Shown: piece after piece, positions 1 to 9,277 of the stretch
Layout: each line of letters opens with the position of its first letter
Position numbering within the stretch: position 1 is the first letter of the stretch
NCBI GenBank assembly: GCA_902592445.1
Contig: CACJEN010000002.1
Span: forward strand, 124,001 to 188,000
Length of the DNA stretch: 64,000 nucleotides
Origin: an uncultured Pelagibacteraceae bacterium
GTDB lineage: Bacteria; Pseudomonadota; Alphaproteobacteria; Pelagibacterales; Pelagibacteraceae
Reading direction: 5' to 3'
Program-made: the position numbers and the translations under genes
The notes under the pieces: model-generated
The model's database searches: none
Told to the model about the DNA's origin: nothing
Seen by the model: only the letters and a program-made list of their open reading frames with translations

Positions 1-501
1 TCTAAACATGCCTTGAAGAAAATCATTTATCCTTGCTAATTCGTTATTCACAAAATCAATTTCAAAATCATCCATCCATTTAAATGTCATGATATGTTCT
101 TTACTGATAAGTGGGTCACCCAATTCATCATTTTTTAAACAATATTCAACGAGCGGATATTCAAGGACTGTTCCGTCTTCAATACCTAGTCTTTTAGTTA
201 ATGAACCAGTTGCTATATTTCTTACAATAAATTCTATTGGAATTATCTCAACATGTTGAATTAGCTGCTCTCTCATATTAAGACGTTTTACTAAGTGATT
301 TTTAATTCCTACTTGATTTAAATTTGTAAGAATATGTTCTGAAATTCTATTATTTAAAATTCCTTTACCATCTATTACATCTTTTTTTTGGTTGTTAAAA
401 GCCGTAGCATCATCTTTGAAGTGCTGGATGACTAGGTTTTTATCACTCGTTGCAAAAATTATTTTTGCTTTACCTTCGTATAATTTTTTTCCTTTTTTCA
501 T
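1..501 (-). CDS. purC: Phosphoribosylaminoimidazole-succinocarboxamide synthase (5' part; runs off window)
   Basis: Reverse-strand frame from cat at 499-501 reads MKKGKKLYEGKAKIIFATSDKNLVIQHFKDDATAFN...; classic SAICAR synthase N-terminus. Confidence 0.93.
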   Translation of the reverse strand, partial: MKKGKKLYEGKAKIIFATSDKNLVIQHFKDDATAFNNQKKDVIDGKGILNNRISEHILTNLNQVGIKNHLVKRLNMREQLIQHVEIIPIEFIVRNIATGSLTKRLGIEDGTVLEYPLVEYCLKNDELGDPLISKEHIMTFKWMDDFEIDFVNNELARINDFLQGMFR

Positions 502-1793
502 TATTTAAAAACTCTATTAAATATATAACTTATATTTTTAAAATGTTTAGAATATGTAAATATTTTATTAATTTTGTTTTCAGAAATTTTTTCGGTAATT
601 CTTTTATCTTTTTTAACAAGATCAATTAAATTTATATTTTTTGAGAAACTAGATTTTGCGTGTCCTTGGACTAACCTATAAGCCTTCTCTCTTTGCATTC
701 CAGATTTAGTTAATTCAAGCATTAGTTCTTGAGAAAACACCAATCCTTTTGTAAAATTTAAATTTTCTAACATTTTCTTTGGATAAACTATCATTTTATC
801 TAAAATATTAGCCAATCTAACAAGTGCGAAATCTAGAGTTATATTTGCATCGGGGCCTATATTTCTTTCAACACTTGAGTGCGAAATATCTCTTTCATGC
901 CAAAGAGCAATATTTTCTAGAGCAGGGACTACATAACTTCTAACCATTCTCGCTAAGCCAGTTAAATTTTCACTTAATATTGGATTTTTTTTATGAGGCA
1001 TTGCTGAAGACCCTTTCTGATCTTTAGAAAAAAATTCTTGTAATTCATAAACCTCTGATCTTTGAAGATGACGTATTTCTGTAGCAACTCTCTCAACAGA
1101 GCCTGCAATAATACCTAATATTGCAAAATAATGTGCATGTCGATCTCTTGGAATAATTTGCGTTGATATAGGTTCAGGTTTGAGTTTTAATTTTTTTGCT
1201 ACATACATTTCTATTTTTGGATCTATATTTGCAAAAGTTCCAACTGCTCCTGAAATAGCGCAAGTTGATATTTCCTCGATCGCATCCTTAAGTCTTTTTT
1301 TATTACGTTTAAACTCTTCGTAAAAAGATGCCAATTTCAGTCCAAATGTTATTGGTTCAGCATGAATACCGTGGCTTCTACCAATACAAGGTGTCATCTT
1401 ATATTTTTTTGCTTGTTTTTTTAAAACTGATAAAATTTTATCTATATCGTTTAATAATATATTTCCTGATTGAACTAATTGTATATTAAAACTTGTGTCT
1501 AAAACATCAGACGAGGTCATTCCTTGATGAAGGTATCTTGCTTTAATTCCAGCCTGTTCGGTAATTGATGTTAAAAACGCAATAACATCATGTTTTACTT
1601 TTGCTTCAATATCATGAATTCTTTTGACTTTAATTTTGCCTTTTCTTTTAACAATTGAAGCTACACCTCTTGGAATTATTTTGTATTTTTCCATTGCTTC
1701 TGCTGCTGCAATTTCAACATCAAGCCAAATTTTATATTTGTTTTCCTCTGACCAAATATTGACTAATTCTTTTCTTGAATATCGAGATATCAT
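501..1793 (-). CDS. purB: Adenylosuccinate lyase
   Basis: Signature GSSAMPHKKNPILSENLTGLAR; adjacent to purC. Confidence 0.97.
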   Translation of the reverse strand: MISRYSRKELVNIWSEENKYKIWLDVEIAAAEAMEKYKIIPRGVASIVKRKGKIKVKRIHDIEAKVKHDVIAFLTSITEQAGIKARYLHQGMTSSDVLDTSFNIQLVQSGNILLNDIDKILSVLKKQAKKYKMTPCIGRSHGIHAEPITFGLKLASFYEEFKRNKKRLKDAIEEISTCAISGAVGTFANIDPKIEMYVAKKLKLKPEPISTQIIPRDRHAHYFAILGIIAGSVERVATEIRHLQRSEVYELQEFFSKDQKGSSAMPHKKNPILSENLTGLARMVRSYVVPALENIALWHERDISHSSVERNIGPDANITLDFALVRLANILDKMIVYPKKMLENLNFTKGLVFSQELMLELTKSGMQREKAYRLVQGHAKSSFSKNINLIDLVKKDKRITEKISENKINKIFTYSKHFKNISYIFNRVFK

Positions 1794-2572
1794 TAAATTT
1801 TATATGGAGGCCTTTTATAACCTTTAACAGATTCTGTAAAAATTTCATAAGAATCCTCTGTAATTCCTATTGTATGTTCAAATTGTGCTGATAATGATTT
1901 ATCTTTTGTGACTGCTGTCCACCCATCATTTAAAACTTTTACATCATATTTACCATCATTAATCATTGGTTCAATTGTGAAAGTCATTCCTGGTCTTAAT
2001 TCAAGTCCAGTATTTTTTTTTCCATAATGTAAAATATTTGGAGGTTCATGAAAAATATTACTTATTCCATGACCACAAAAGTCTCTTACAACTGAATACC
2101 CTTTTTCTTCAACATAAGATTGTATTTCGTAACCTATATCTCCTAATTTTTTACCAGGTTTTAATATTTCAATTCCTTTCATCATAGACTCATAAGTCGT
2201 ATTAATTAAATTACTTGCCTTAACAGACACATCACCAATTACAAACATCCTACTAGTATCCCCATAGTATTCATCAACTATTGCTGTAACATCAACATTA
2301 ATAGCGTCACCCTCTTTTAAAATTCTGTCAGATGGAATTCCATGACAAACAACATGATTTAATGAAGTGCATAATGATTTCTTAAAACCTCTATAAAATT
2401 GTGGAGCAGAATAACCGCCATTATCTTTTATAAATTCATAACCTAATTTATCAATTTTATCTGTTGAGACACCTTCATTTATTTCATTTGTTAGCATATC
2501 CAAAGTTTTTGCAGCAAGATTTCCTGCAATTCTCATTTTTTCAAATTTTTCAAGATAACTATTTTGCATCAA
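1793..2572 (-). CDS. map: Type I methionine aminopeptidase
   Basis: CHGIPSDRILKEGDAINVDVT, GHGISNIFHEPP, GMTFTIEPM motifs. Confidence 0.96.
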   Translation of the reverse strand: MMQNSYLEKFEKMRIAGNLAAKTLDMLTNEINEGVSTDKIDKLGYEFIKDNGGYSAPQFYRGFKKSLCTSLNHVVCHGIPSDRILKEGDAINVDVTAIVDEYYGDTSRMFVIGDVSVKASNLINTTYESMMKGIEILKPGKKLGDIGYEIQSYVEEKGYSVVRDFCGHGISNIFHEPPNILHYGKKNTGLELRPGMTFTIEPMINDGKYDVKVLNDGWTAVTKDKSLSAQFEHTIGITEDSYEIFTESVKGYKRPPYKI

Positions 2573-3254
2573 TTATTTTTATTTTTTTTTCAATTTTAAT
2601 TTGTTTAGAATTTAAAGAGCATCTATATGCTAAAAATTTAACTCCAGCTTTTCTTGCTTCGATATAACCCTTAAAATAATTCGGATCAATTTCTTTAGCT
2701 ATTCTAAAATTATTTATACCCTGAATTTGAGTTAAAAATAAGACATATGGCTTATAACCCTTTTCCATTGAATTAATTAACATTTTTAAATGTTTTAAAC
2801 CTCTTTCAGTTACAGCATCTGGAAATTCAGCAACCTCATCATCACTTATCAATGTAACATTTTTAACTTCCAATAAACTTTTATCACACAAAAAATCAAA
2901 TCTTGTATCTGGAGAGTATTTAAATTCTGGTTTGATATTTTTAGTACTTTTAAATTCAGATATTAATTTATTTTCTAAGCCATGTTGCACAATTCTATTT
3001 GCTCTGTGTGTATTTACACCAACTAATTTTTTTTTAACCTTTATTAATTCAAGAGTAAATTTAAGTTTTCTAGAAGGATCATTTTGTGGTGAAATCCACA
3101 CTTCGTTACCTTTATCTAAAAGTCCTTTCATAGAACCTGTATTAGGGCAATGCGCTGTTACGATTTTATTATTTACTTCTATATCTGTGAAAAATCTTTT
3201 ATATCTTTTTACTAATTTGCCTTTAATAAGTGTATTGGTAAAATTCATAAACAT
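2559..3254 (-). CDS. sfsA: SfsA family DNA/RNA nuclease-like protein
   Basis: AHCPNTGSMKGLL, LEVKNVTL, FPDAVTERGLKHL motifs. Confidence 0.93.
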   Translation of the reverse strand: MFMNFTNTLIKGKLVKRYKRFFTDIEVNNKIVTAHCPNTGSMKGLLDKGNEVWISPQNDPSRKLKFTLELIKVKKKLVGVNTHRANRIVQHGLENKLISEFKSTKNIKPEFKYSPDTRFDFLCDKSLLEVKNVTLISDDEVAEFPDAVTERGLKHLKMLINSMEKGYKPYVLFLTQIQGINNFRIAKEIDPNYFKGYIEARKAGVKFLAYRCSLNSKQIKIEKKIKIIDAK

Positions 3255-3269
3255 TATTTATATTTGTAA

Positions 3270-4022
3270 ATGATTAATAAAAAAGAAATAAATGCTGGGA
3301 TTTTAATTATTGGAAATGAGGTTTTATCTGGACGTACTAAAGATATCAATACAAGTACTCTTGCAACATGGTTAAATTCATTGGGTATAAAAGTAAAAGA
3401 AGTGAGAGTTATCCCTGATGAGGAACAAGTAATTATCAATACAGTCAATGAGCTTAGAAAAAAATATACATATATATTTACAACTGGTGGAATAGGGCCA
3501 ACACATGATGACATTACTTCAGAGTCGATTTCTAAGGTATTTGATGTTGAATACAATTTTCATCCTGAAGCTTTCAAAATATTAGAAAGTTATTATAAAC
3601 CCGGTGAATTTACTGAAGGACGACAGAGAATGGCTAAAATGCCAATAAGCTCAAAATTAATTTTAAATCCTTCTAGCGGTGCGCCTGGATTTTATATAGA
3701 GAATGTTTTTTGCCTACCAGGGGTTCCCTCAATAATGCAATCAATGTTGGGAGGATTAGAAAATGTATTAGTAGGAGGAGATCCTATATTAAGCTCGACT
3801 ATTAACTTAAGAACCGTTGAAAGTGAAATAGCAAAGTCATTAAGTAAAGTACAAAATAATAATAAAGATGTTGATATAGGAAGTTATCCTTTTTTTAAGG
3901 CAGGAAAACTTGGTGTTTCAATTGTATTAAGATGCACCGATCAAAATAAGATTAATCAATGCAATGATCAAATAATAGACTTTGTAAAAGAGAAAAAAAT
4001 TGAAATTGTTGAGAAAGATTAA
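3270..4022 (+). CDS. Molybdopterin-binding / CinA N-terminal family protein
   Basis: IIGNEVLSGRTKDINTSTLA, FTTGGIGPTHDDIT motifs. Confidence 0.88.
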   Translation: MINKKEINAGILIIGNEVLSGRTKDINTSTLATWLNSLGIKVKEVRVIPDEEQVIINTVNELRKKYTYIFTTGGIGPTHDDITSESISKVFDVEYNFHPEAFKILESYYKPGEFTEGRQRMAKMPISSKLILNPSSGAPGFYIENVFCLPGVPSIMQSMLGGLENVLVGGDPILSSTINLRTVESEIAKSLSKVQNNNKDVDIGSYPFFKAGKLGVSIVLRCTDQNKINQCNDQIIDFVKEKKIEIVEKD

Positions 4023-4429
4023 TGCTTTATTTTGCTTACGGAAGTAATCTTAATCATTTTCAAATGAAGAGAAGGTGTAAAGATAGTATTTATTTAAAAA
4101 AGATTAATTTAAAAGATTATAGATTAACATTTAGAAGCAAATACAGAGCCGCTGATATAGAGCCTAAAAAAAATTCAATTGTTCCTGGTGGATTATTTGA
4201 AATATCAAAAAGTGACGAAAAAAAATTGGATCTGTATGAAGATTTTCCAACTTTGTATAAAAAATTTTACTTTGAGTACTATGGAAAAAAAGTGATGACT
4301 TATACCATGGTAAAAAAAACTTCTTTTATGTACCCAACTGAGAGATATTTAAATGTTATAAAACGTGGATATAAAGATTGTAAATTAGATATCAAATATT
4401 TAAAAATTGGGTTGTTACCAAGGCTTTAA
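4022..4429 (+). CDS. Gamma-glutamylcyclotransferase (AIG2)-like protein
   Basis: MLYFAYGSNLNHFQMKRRC start; VPGGLFEI. Confidence 0.8.
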   Translation: MLYFAYGSNLNHFQMKRRCKDSIYLKKINLKDYRLTFRSKYRAADIEPKKNSIVPGGLFEISKSDEKKLDLYEDFPTLYKKFYFEYYGKKVMTYTMVKKTSFMYPTERYLNVIKRGYKDCKLDIKYLKIGLLPRL

Positions 4430-4483
4430 AGTATATATTTTAATTTTATTGATCTGATTATTTAAATACCATAACTTAATTGA

Positions 4484-5647
4484 ATGAATAAAATTTTTAT
4501 AAAAATAACAATTTTCTTATTTTTGTTAATAAACAATGCATATCCATCAACACTAGTCGGTTCTGATGGTAAGTCTTTTGAAGTTAATCAGAAAGATACT
4601 GTTCCATTGAGCGTTATAGGTGAAATTCCTAAAGGAGAGCAGTATATGGTAGATCGTGCTTTAAAACAAAATCCTAACTTAACAAGAGATGATATACATA
4701 GAATAGAATTTGAGGCTGGCACTTACTACGGACAAATCAATTCCAGGGGAGTTCCTAATGGTTATGGAATTTTAGGAGTTGGAGATGCCGCAATGGAAAC
4801 TAATTTTAAAAATGGCAAGGTCAAACGTGGTGCCGACCCTACAATTGTATCATCGACAGGTAAAGTAGTTACTGGAAATGATGCAGTGGATTTTCAAAAT
4901 CGTGCATTCAACAACGGTTTTGATGTATCTGTTGTAATGAGTAATCTAATCGAAAATATTGATATGAACTATCTTGTTGATGAACTGGAGGTTTTATCCG
5001 AAATGATTGCAAAAAAAAATGGTGTTGCATTGACAAATGATTTTAGCAAAAAGTTTAATACTTTAAGGGATCTTTTGACTATGGAGGGAAAAAGAAACGT
5101 AGAGCAACAAAATCTTTTGGAAAATATTCTCATAGGAATTTCATTAGGTTTTGATGCAGAAAGTGATGAGATTAGAGATAAAATCAATTTAGAACGATCA
5201 TTTCTGGAGGGCTTTACTTTAATTGAACTTTTAGTTTCGACACACTCTCGCTTCGAAGTGAATAGTAGAATTGCATATTTACGAGGAGAACTAGAAACAA
5301 TAAATAATACAATGTTTACTCTTAGTATGCTATTCCAAATAGGAGCATTTACAAATGCTCAAACAGTTACTTATGCAGATGCTCTTTCTGTGTTATGGCA
5401 AAGTTATAATAAGCAACCAGAATATGGTTTACCGGAGTTAACAGATATTAGAATATATTCTAACGTAAATTTAAGAAGAAATACTGTCGGGGATGCCGTG
5501 ATTGAAGGAAAATTTAACGGTCAATTTTATGAGATGGAAATTGATAGATTGACTTCGAAACTCGCATTATCTGAGCAAGGTAGAAGAGAATTTAATAGAG
5601 ATCAGTCTGGAGATAATGATCGTGAAGGCGGTGGCGATGGAATGTAA
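4484..5647 (+). CDS. Secreted hypothetical protein with MORN-like motif, paralogue A
   Basis: N-terminal signal peptide; GTYYGQINSRGVPNGYGIL; C-terminal NDREGGGDGM shared with next gene. Confidence 0.7.
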   Translation: MNKIFIKITIFLFLLINNAYPSTLVGSDGKSFEVNQKDTVPLSVIGEIPKGEQYMVDRALKQNPNLTRDDIHRIEFEAGTYYGQINSRGVPNGYGILGVGDAAMETNFKNGKVKRGADPTIVSSTGKVVTGNDAVDFQNRAFNNGFDVSVVMSNLIENIDMNYLVDELEVLSEMIAKKNGVALTNDFSKKFNTLRDLLTMEGKRNVEQQNLLENILIGISLGFDAESDEIRDKINLERSFLEGFTLIELLVSTHSRFEVNSRIAYLRGELETINNTMFTLSMLFQIGAFTNAQTVTYADALSVLWQSYNKQPEYGLPELTDIRIYSNVNLRRNTVGDAVIEGKFNGQFYEMEIDRLTSKLALSEQGRREFNRDQSGDNDREGGGDGM

Positions 5648-5689
5648 ATTAGATAATATTTTATAATATTTTTTATAGGACTATTTGAT

Positions 5690-6895
5690 ATGAAAAAACT
5701 TTATATATACATATTCTCAATATTTTTACTATTTTTAACCAATGTAAATTCAGTTGAAGATTTTGAAAAGGGTGAAGCTTATCAACTTGTTCGCTCTGAA
5801 GTCCCAGCAAATGAACAATGGATGGTTAATCGTCTTTCACAACAATATCCTAATTTAGAAGAAACAAAAATTTTTAGAATTCAAACTTCATTTGGTACTT
5901 ATTATGGAGCGATAAATAATAGAGGACTACCACATGGTCCAGGTATACTTAATGTAAGTAAAAATGGAATTCCAACTGGAACAGCTTTAGAGGCTGAATT
6001 TAAAAAAGGTAAATTAAATGATACAGATGAATTTAAACTTCTTGGAATAACTGACAGAGTCTTTGAGATTAATAACGAAGATATGATGGTAGCCGCAAAA
6101 AATCGAGTTTTTAATAATGGTTTTGATTTAATAGCCAATGTAAACAATATAGTTAAAGCAAATATATCAAAACTTTTAATAGATGGAGCCCAATGCAATA
6201 ATGATATATGTGAACGTGTTTATGATCGATTAGAAAATATCAATAACCAAGATTATTCTGACAATCCAATTTATTTATTTATTGAATTAGAAAATTTGCT
6301 TTATGATATTTTAATAGCAAAAGATGATACTCGTTACGCTTGGTATCGTAAACTTTCAAATGAAGAACGATTCCAACGTGATTATATGAATATATTTTTT
6401 TCAATGATGGGTTTCAACGAAACAAGAAGAAATGTAGCTAGAGATAATTATAATTTCTATAGTGAAATTGCAGAGAGCATATCTTATCTTGTAGGATATG
6501 GTGGTTATGGCTTTGATGATTTGACAGATTTTCAAAGTTATATGAGAAATTTTGTTGAAAGAGATAGAAATTCTCTTTTTGATTATTTCATTAAAAAAGA
6601 TAACCCACTTTATTTTAGTAACTTCGTATTAAATCAGTATTTAGACGATAGAAATGAAAATCGATATGATGAAAATGATTATAATCAGTTTGAAGAATTT
6701 AGGTTTGTAAATAATTTTAATTTTAGAAAAGATGAAAATGAAGACGTTATACAAGGTAAGTTAAATGGAAAATGGTATGATCTTGAACTTAATCCTAATA
6801 GTCTCACATATCGTATGACAGATTCTGCAAGAAGAGATTTTGAAAATAACAATTCAGATTCAAATGATAGAGAGGGTGGTGGCGGTGATTGGTAA
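5690..6895 (+). CDS. Secreted hypothetical protein with MORN-like motif, paralogue B
   Basis: Signal peptide; GTYYGAINNRGLPHGPGIL; C-terminal NDREGGGGDW. Confidence 0.7.
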   Translation: MKKLYIYIFSIFLLFLTNVNSVEDFEKGEAYQLVRSEVPANEQWMVNRLSQQYPNLEETKIFRIQTSFGTYYGAINNRGLPHGPGILNVSKNGIPTGTALEAEFKKGKLNDTDEFKLLGITDRVFEINNEDMMVAAKNRVFNNGFDLIANVNNIVKANISKLLIDGAQCNNDICERVYDRLENINNQDYSDNPIYLFIELENLLYDILIAKDDTRYAWYRKLSNEERFQRDYMNIFFSMMGFNETRRNVARDNYNFYSEIAESISYLVGYGGYGFDDLTDFQSYMRNFVERDRNSLFDYFIKKDNPLYFSNFVLNQYLDDRNENRYDENDYNQFEEFRFVNNFNFRKDENEDVIQGKLNGKWYDLELNPNSLTYRMTDSARRDFENNNSDSNDREGGGGDW

Positions 6896-6978
6896 ATTAT
6901 TTCAAATATTTTTGATCAATATTTAAAGAATATAGGGTTCTCCATTAAGTAAAAACTTTAATTAAAAAAAAGAAAATT

Positions 6979-7671
6979 ATGTCCAAAAAGACAGAAAATT
7001 TAATTAAGGGTTTTTATGATGTTTGTCCTTTACTTTTACCAGTTGTACCTTTCGGTATAATATTTGGAGCAATTGGTATTGAATTAGGTTTTGGACCTTA
7101 CATTACATATGCTACATCAATTATAATTTTCAGTGGAGCCAGTCAGATAGTCTTTTTTCAACTTTTATCAAATGGAGCATCTCCACTAATTGCAATTACC
7201 TCATCCTCAGTTGTTAGTACTAGACATCTTTTATATGGGGCGGTGGTTGCACAATACTTGTCAAAATTATCGTTAATATGGAAGTTATTTTTATCTTATT
7301 TATTAACAGATCAATCATTTGCAGTATCGCAAGATTATTTTAAAAAAAATTTAAATGATAAATATAAACATTATCATTTACTAGGAGCTGGACTAACCCT
7401 TTGGACTGTTTGGCAAGTAACAACTATTATAGGCATTTTACTTGGTTCTATTGTTCCAGAGGAATTGGGATTAACTTTTACCATACCACTTACCTTTTTA
7501 GCATTACTTGTTAATTACTTTAGAAAAATCGATCATTTATTTGTAATTTTTATATCAGGACTTCTATCAATTATATTTTATGAAGCACCATTCAAATCTT
7601 ACATCATATTATCAAGTTTATTTTCATTATTGGCTATTTTTCTTTTTTTAAAATTTAAGAAAAAAATATGA
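6979..7671 (+). CDS. azlC: AzlC family branched-chain amino-acid exporter subunit
   Basis: LPVVPFGIIFGAIGIELGF, IFSGASQIVFFQLL; followed by AzlD. Confidence 0.92.
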   Translation: MSKKTENLIKGFYDVCPLLLPVVPFGIIFGAIGIELGFGPYITYATSIIIFSGASQIVFFQLLSNGASPLIAITSSSVVSTRHLLYGAVVAQYLSKLSLIWKLFLSYLLTDQSFAVSQDYFKKNLNDKYKHYHLLGAGLTLWTVWQVTTIIGILLGSIVPEELGLTFTIPLTFLALLVNYFRKIDHLFVIFISGLLSIIFYEAPFKSYIILSSLFSLLAIFLFLKFKKKI

Positions 7672-7982
7672 GTATTTGGATATCAATTATAGTTGCAGGG
7701 ATCATAAATTATCTTTCTCGACTAGGATCGGTTTTATTAATTAAACCTGAAAGATTAAATGAGAGCACCAAAAAAATATTAGGTTATGTGCCATCTGCTG
7801 TATTTCCAGCTATAATATTTCCAGCAGTATTTTTAAACGAAACAAATGCAATCGTACATATAAACGATCCAAAAATTATTGGTTTTATTGTAGCTATTAT
7901 AATTGGATATATAACTAAAAATATTATCACTACAATTATATCTGGATTAATATCATATTGGATAGTTATATTTATATTTTAA
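7668..7982 (+). CDS. azlD: AzlD family transporter subunit
   Basis: Small 4-TM ORF overlapping azlC by 4 nt; YVPSAVFPAIIFPAVF. Confidence 0.88.
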   Translation: MSIWISIIVAGIINYLSRLGSVLLIKPERLNESTKKILGYVPSAVFPAIIFPAVFLNETNAIVHINDPKIIGFIVAIIIGYITKNIITTIISGLISYWIVIFIF

Positions 7983-7984
7983 AA

Positions 7985-9277
7985 ATGTATTTATACTCAA
8001 AACTTCAAAATAAATCTGAGCCTATAAAAATTGCTTTTATAGGATGTGGTAAATTTGTTTCAATGTTTTTAGCTCAATATAATCAATTAGAAAAAATTCA
8101 AATAGATACAATTGTTGATGTAAATATTGATCAAGCAAAAAAAAATTGTCTTAATAGTGGGCTTAGTAAAAAAACTATAACTGATATTAATTTTGCTAAT
8201 TCCTTAGATGATGTTTTAGAAAGAGATATTGAAATTTTTATTGAGGCAACAGGCAATCCAATAGTCGGAACTGTTCATGCAAAAAAAATATTAGATAACA
8301 AAAAACATTTAATATTAGTAAATGTTGAAGCAGATGTAACTTGTGGAAAATTCTTATCAGATTTAGCTATAAAAAATAATGTTGTTTGTTCGATGGCTTA
8401 TGGAGATCAACCTTCTTTAATTATGGAACAAATAGAGTGGGCTAGATTAAATGGATTCCAAGTTATCTGTGCGGGTAAAGGAACAAAATATCATCCCACA
8501 TTTGAATATTCTACACCAGAAACTGTTTGGGAACATTACGGATTAACAAAAGAAAGAGCTGAAATTGAATCAGGGATGAACCCAAAAATGTTCAATAGTT
8601 TTTTATGTGGTGATAAATCAGCAATTGAAATGTGTGCTGTTAGTAATGCAGCTGACTTAAAATGTCCAAAAGATGGATTAACATTTCCACCTGTTGGTGT
8701 CTATGATATTGCAAAAAAACTAATTCCAAAAGATGAAGGTGGTTTAATTGATTATATTGGTCAGGTCGAGGTCATCTCCAGTATTGATTTAAAAAAAAAA
8801 GATATTGCAAATGATTTACGATGGGGTGTGTATATAGTTATTAAAGCACAAAATGAATATGTTAAAAATTGTTTTAAAGATTATGGGATGGTTACAGATA
8901 ATTCTGGCAATTATTCAGCCATATGGAGACCATATCACTACATTGGACTTGAATTAGCTCAATCAATTTATTCTATTTCGCTAGACTTAAAACCAACAGG
9001 ATTTACAAAAAATTATAATTCTGATGTTGCGGCAATAGCAAAAAAAGATTTAAAGATCGGTGAAAAACTAGATGGCGAAGGGGGATTTTGTGCACGTGGA
9101 AAATTAATAAGTTCTCAAAAATCAAAAGAGGATAGAATTCTTCCTCTTGGTTTAACAGATAGTGCTATAATTAAAAAAAATATTAAAAAAGATGAATTAA
9201 TAAAACTTACTGATGTTGAGCTGCAATTGCCAAAAGAAGTTATAGAAGCTAGGGAATATCAGTATAATTTAATATAA
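7985..9277 (+). CDS. NAD(P)-binding homoserine-dehydrogenase-like protein with C-terminal SAF domain
   Basis: IAFIGCGKFVSMFLAQY Rossmann start; C-terminal AAIAKKDLKIGEKLDGEGGF SAF-like; ATG at 7985 more plausible than ORF start 7958. Confidence 0.82.
   Translation: MYLYSKLQNKSEPIKIAFIGCGKFVSMFLAQYNQLEKIQIDTIVDVNIDQAKKNCLNSGLSKKTITDINFANSLDDVLERDIEIFIEATGNPIVGTVHAKKILDNKKHLILVNVEADVTCGKFLSDLAIKNNVVCSMAYGDQPSLIMEQIEWARLNGFQVICAGKGTKYHPTFEYSTPETVWEHYGLTKERAEIESGMNPKMFNSFLCGDKSAIEMCAVSNAADLKCPKDGLTFPPVGVYDIAKKLIPKDEGGLIDYIGQVEVISSIDLKKKDIANDLRWGVYIVIKAQNEYVKNCFKDYGMVTDNSGNYSAIWRPYHYIGLELAQSIYSISLDLKPTGFTKNYNSDVAAIAKKDLKIGEKLDGEGGFCARGKLISSQKSKEDRILPLGLTDSAIIKKNIKKDELIKLTDVELQLPKEVIEAREYQYNLI

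Noticed and set aside
5206-5280. GFTLIELLVSTHSRF inside paralogue A looks like a type IV prepilin motif
   Set aside because: It is in the middle of a protein with its own N-terminal signal peptide and is not followed by a long hydrophobic helix; coincidence is more likely.
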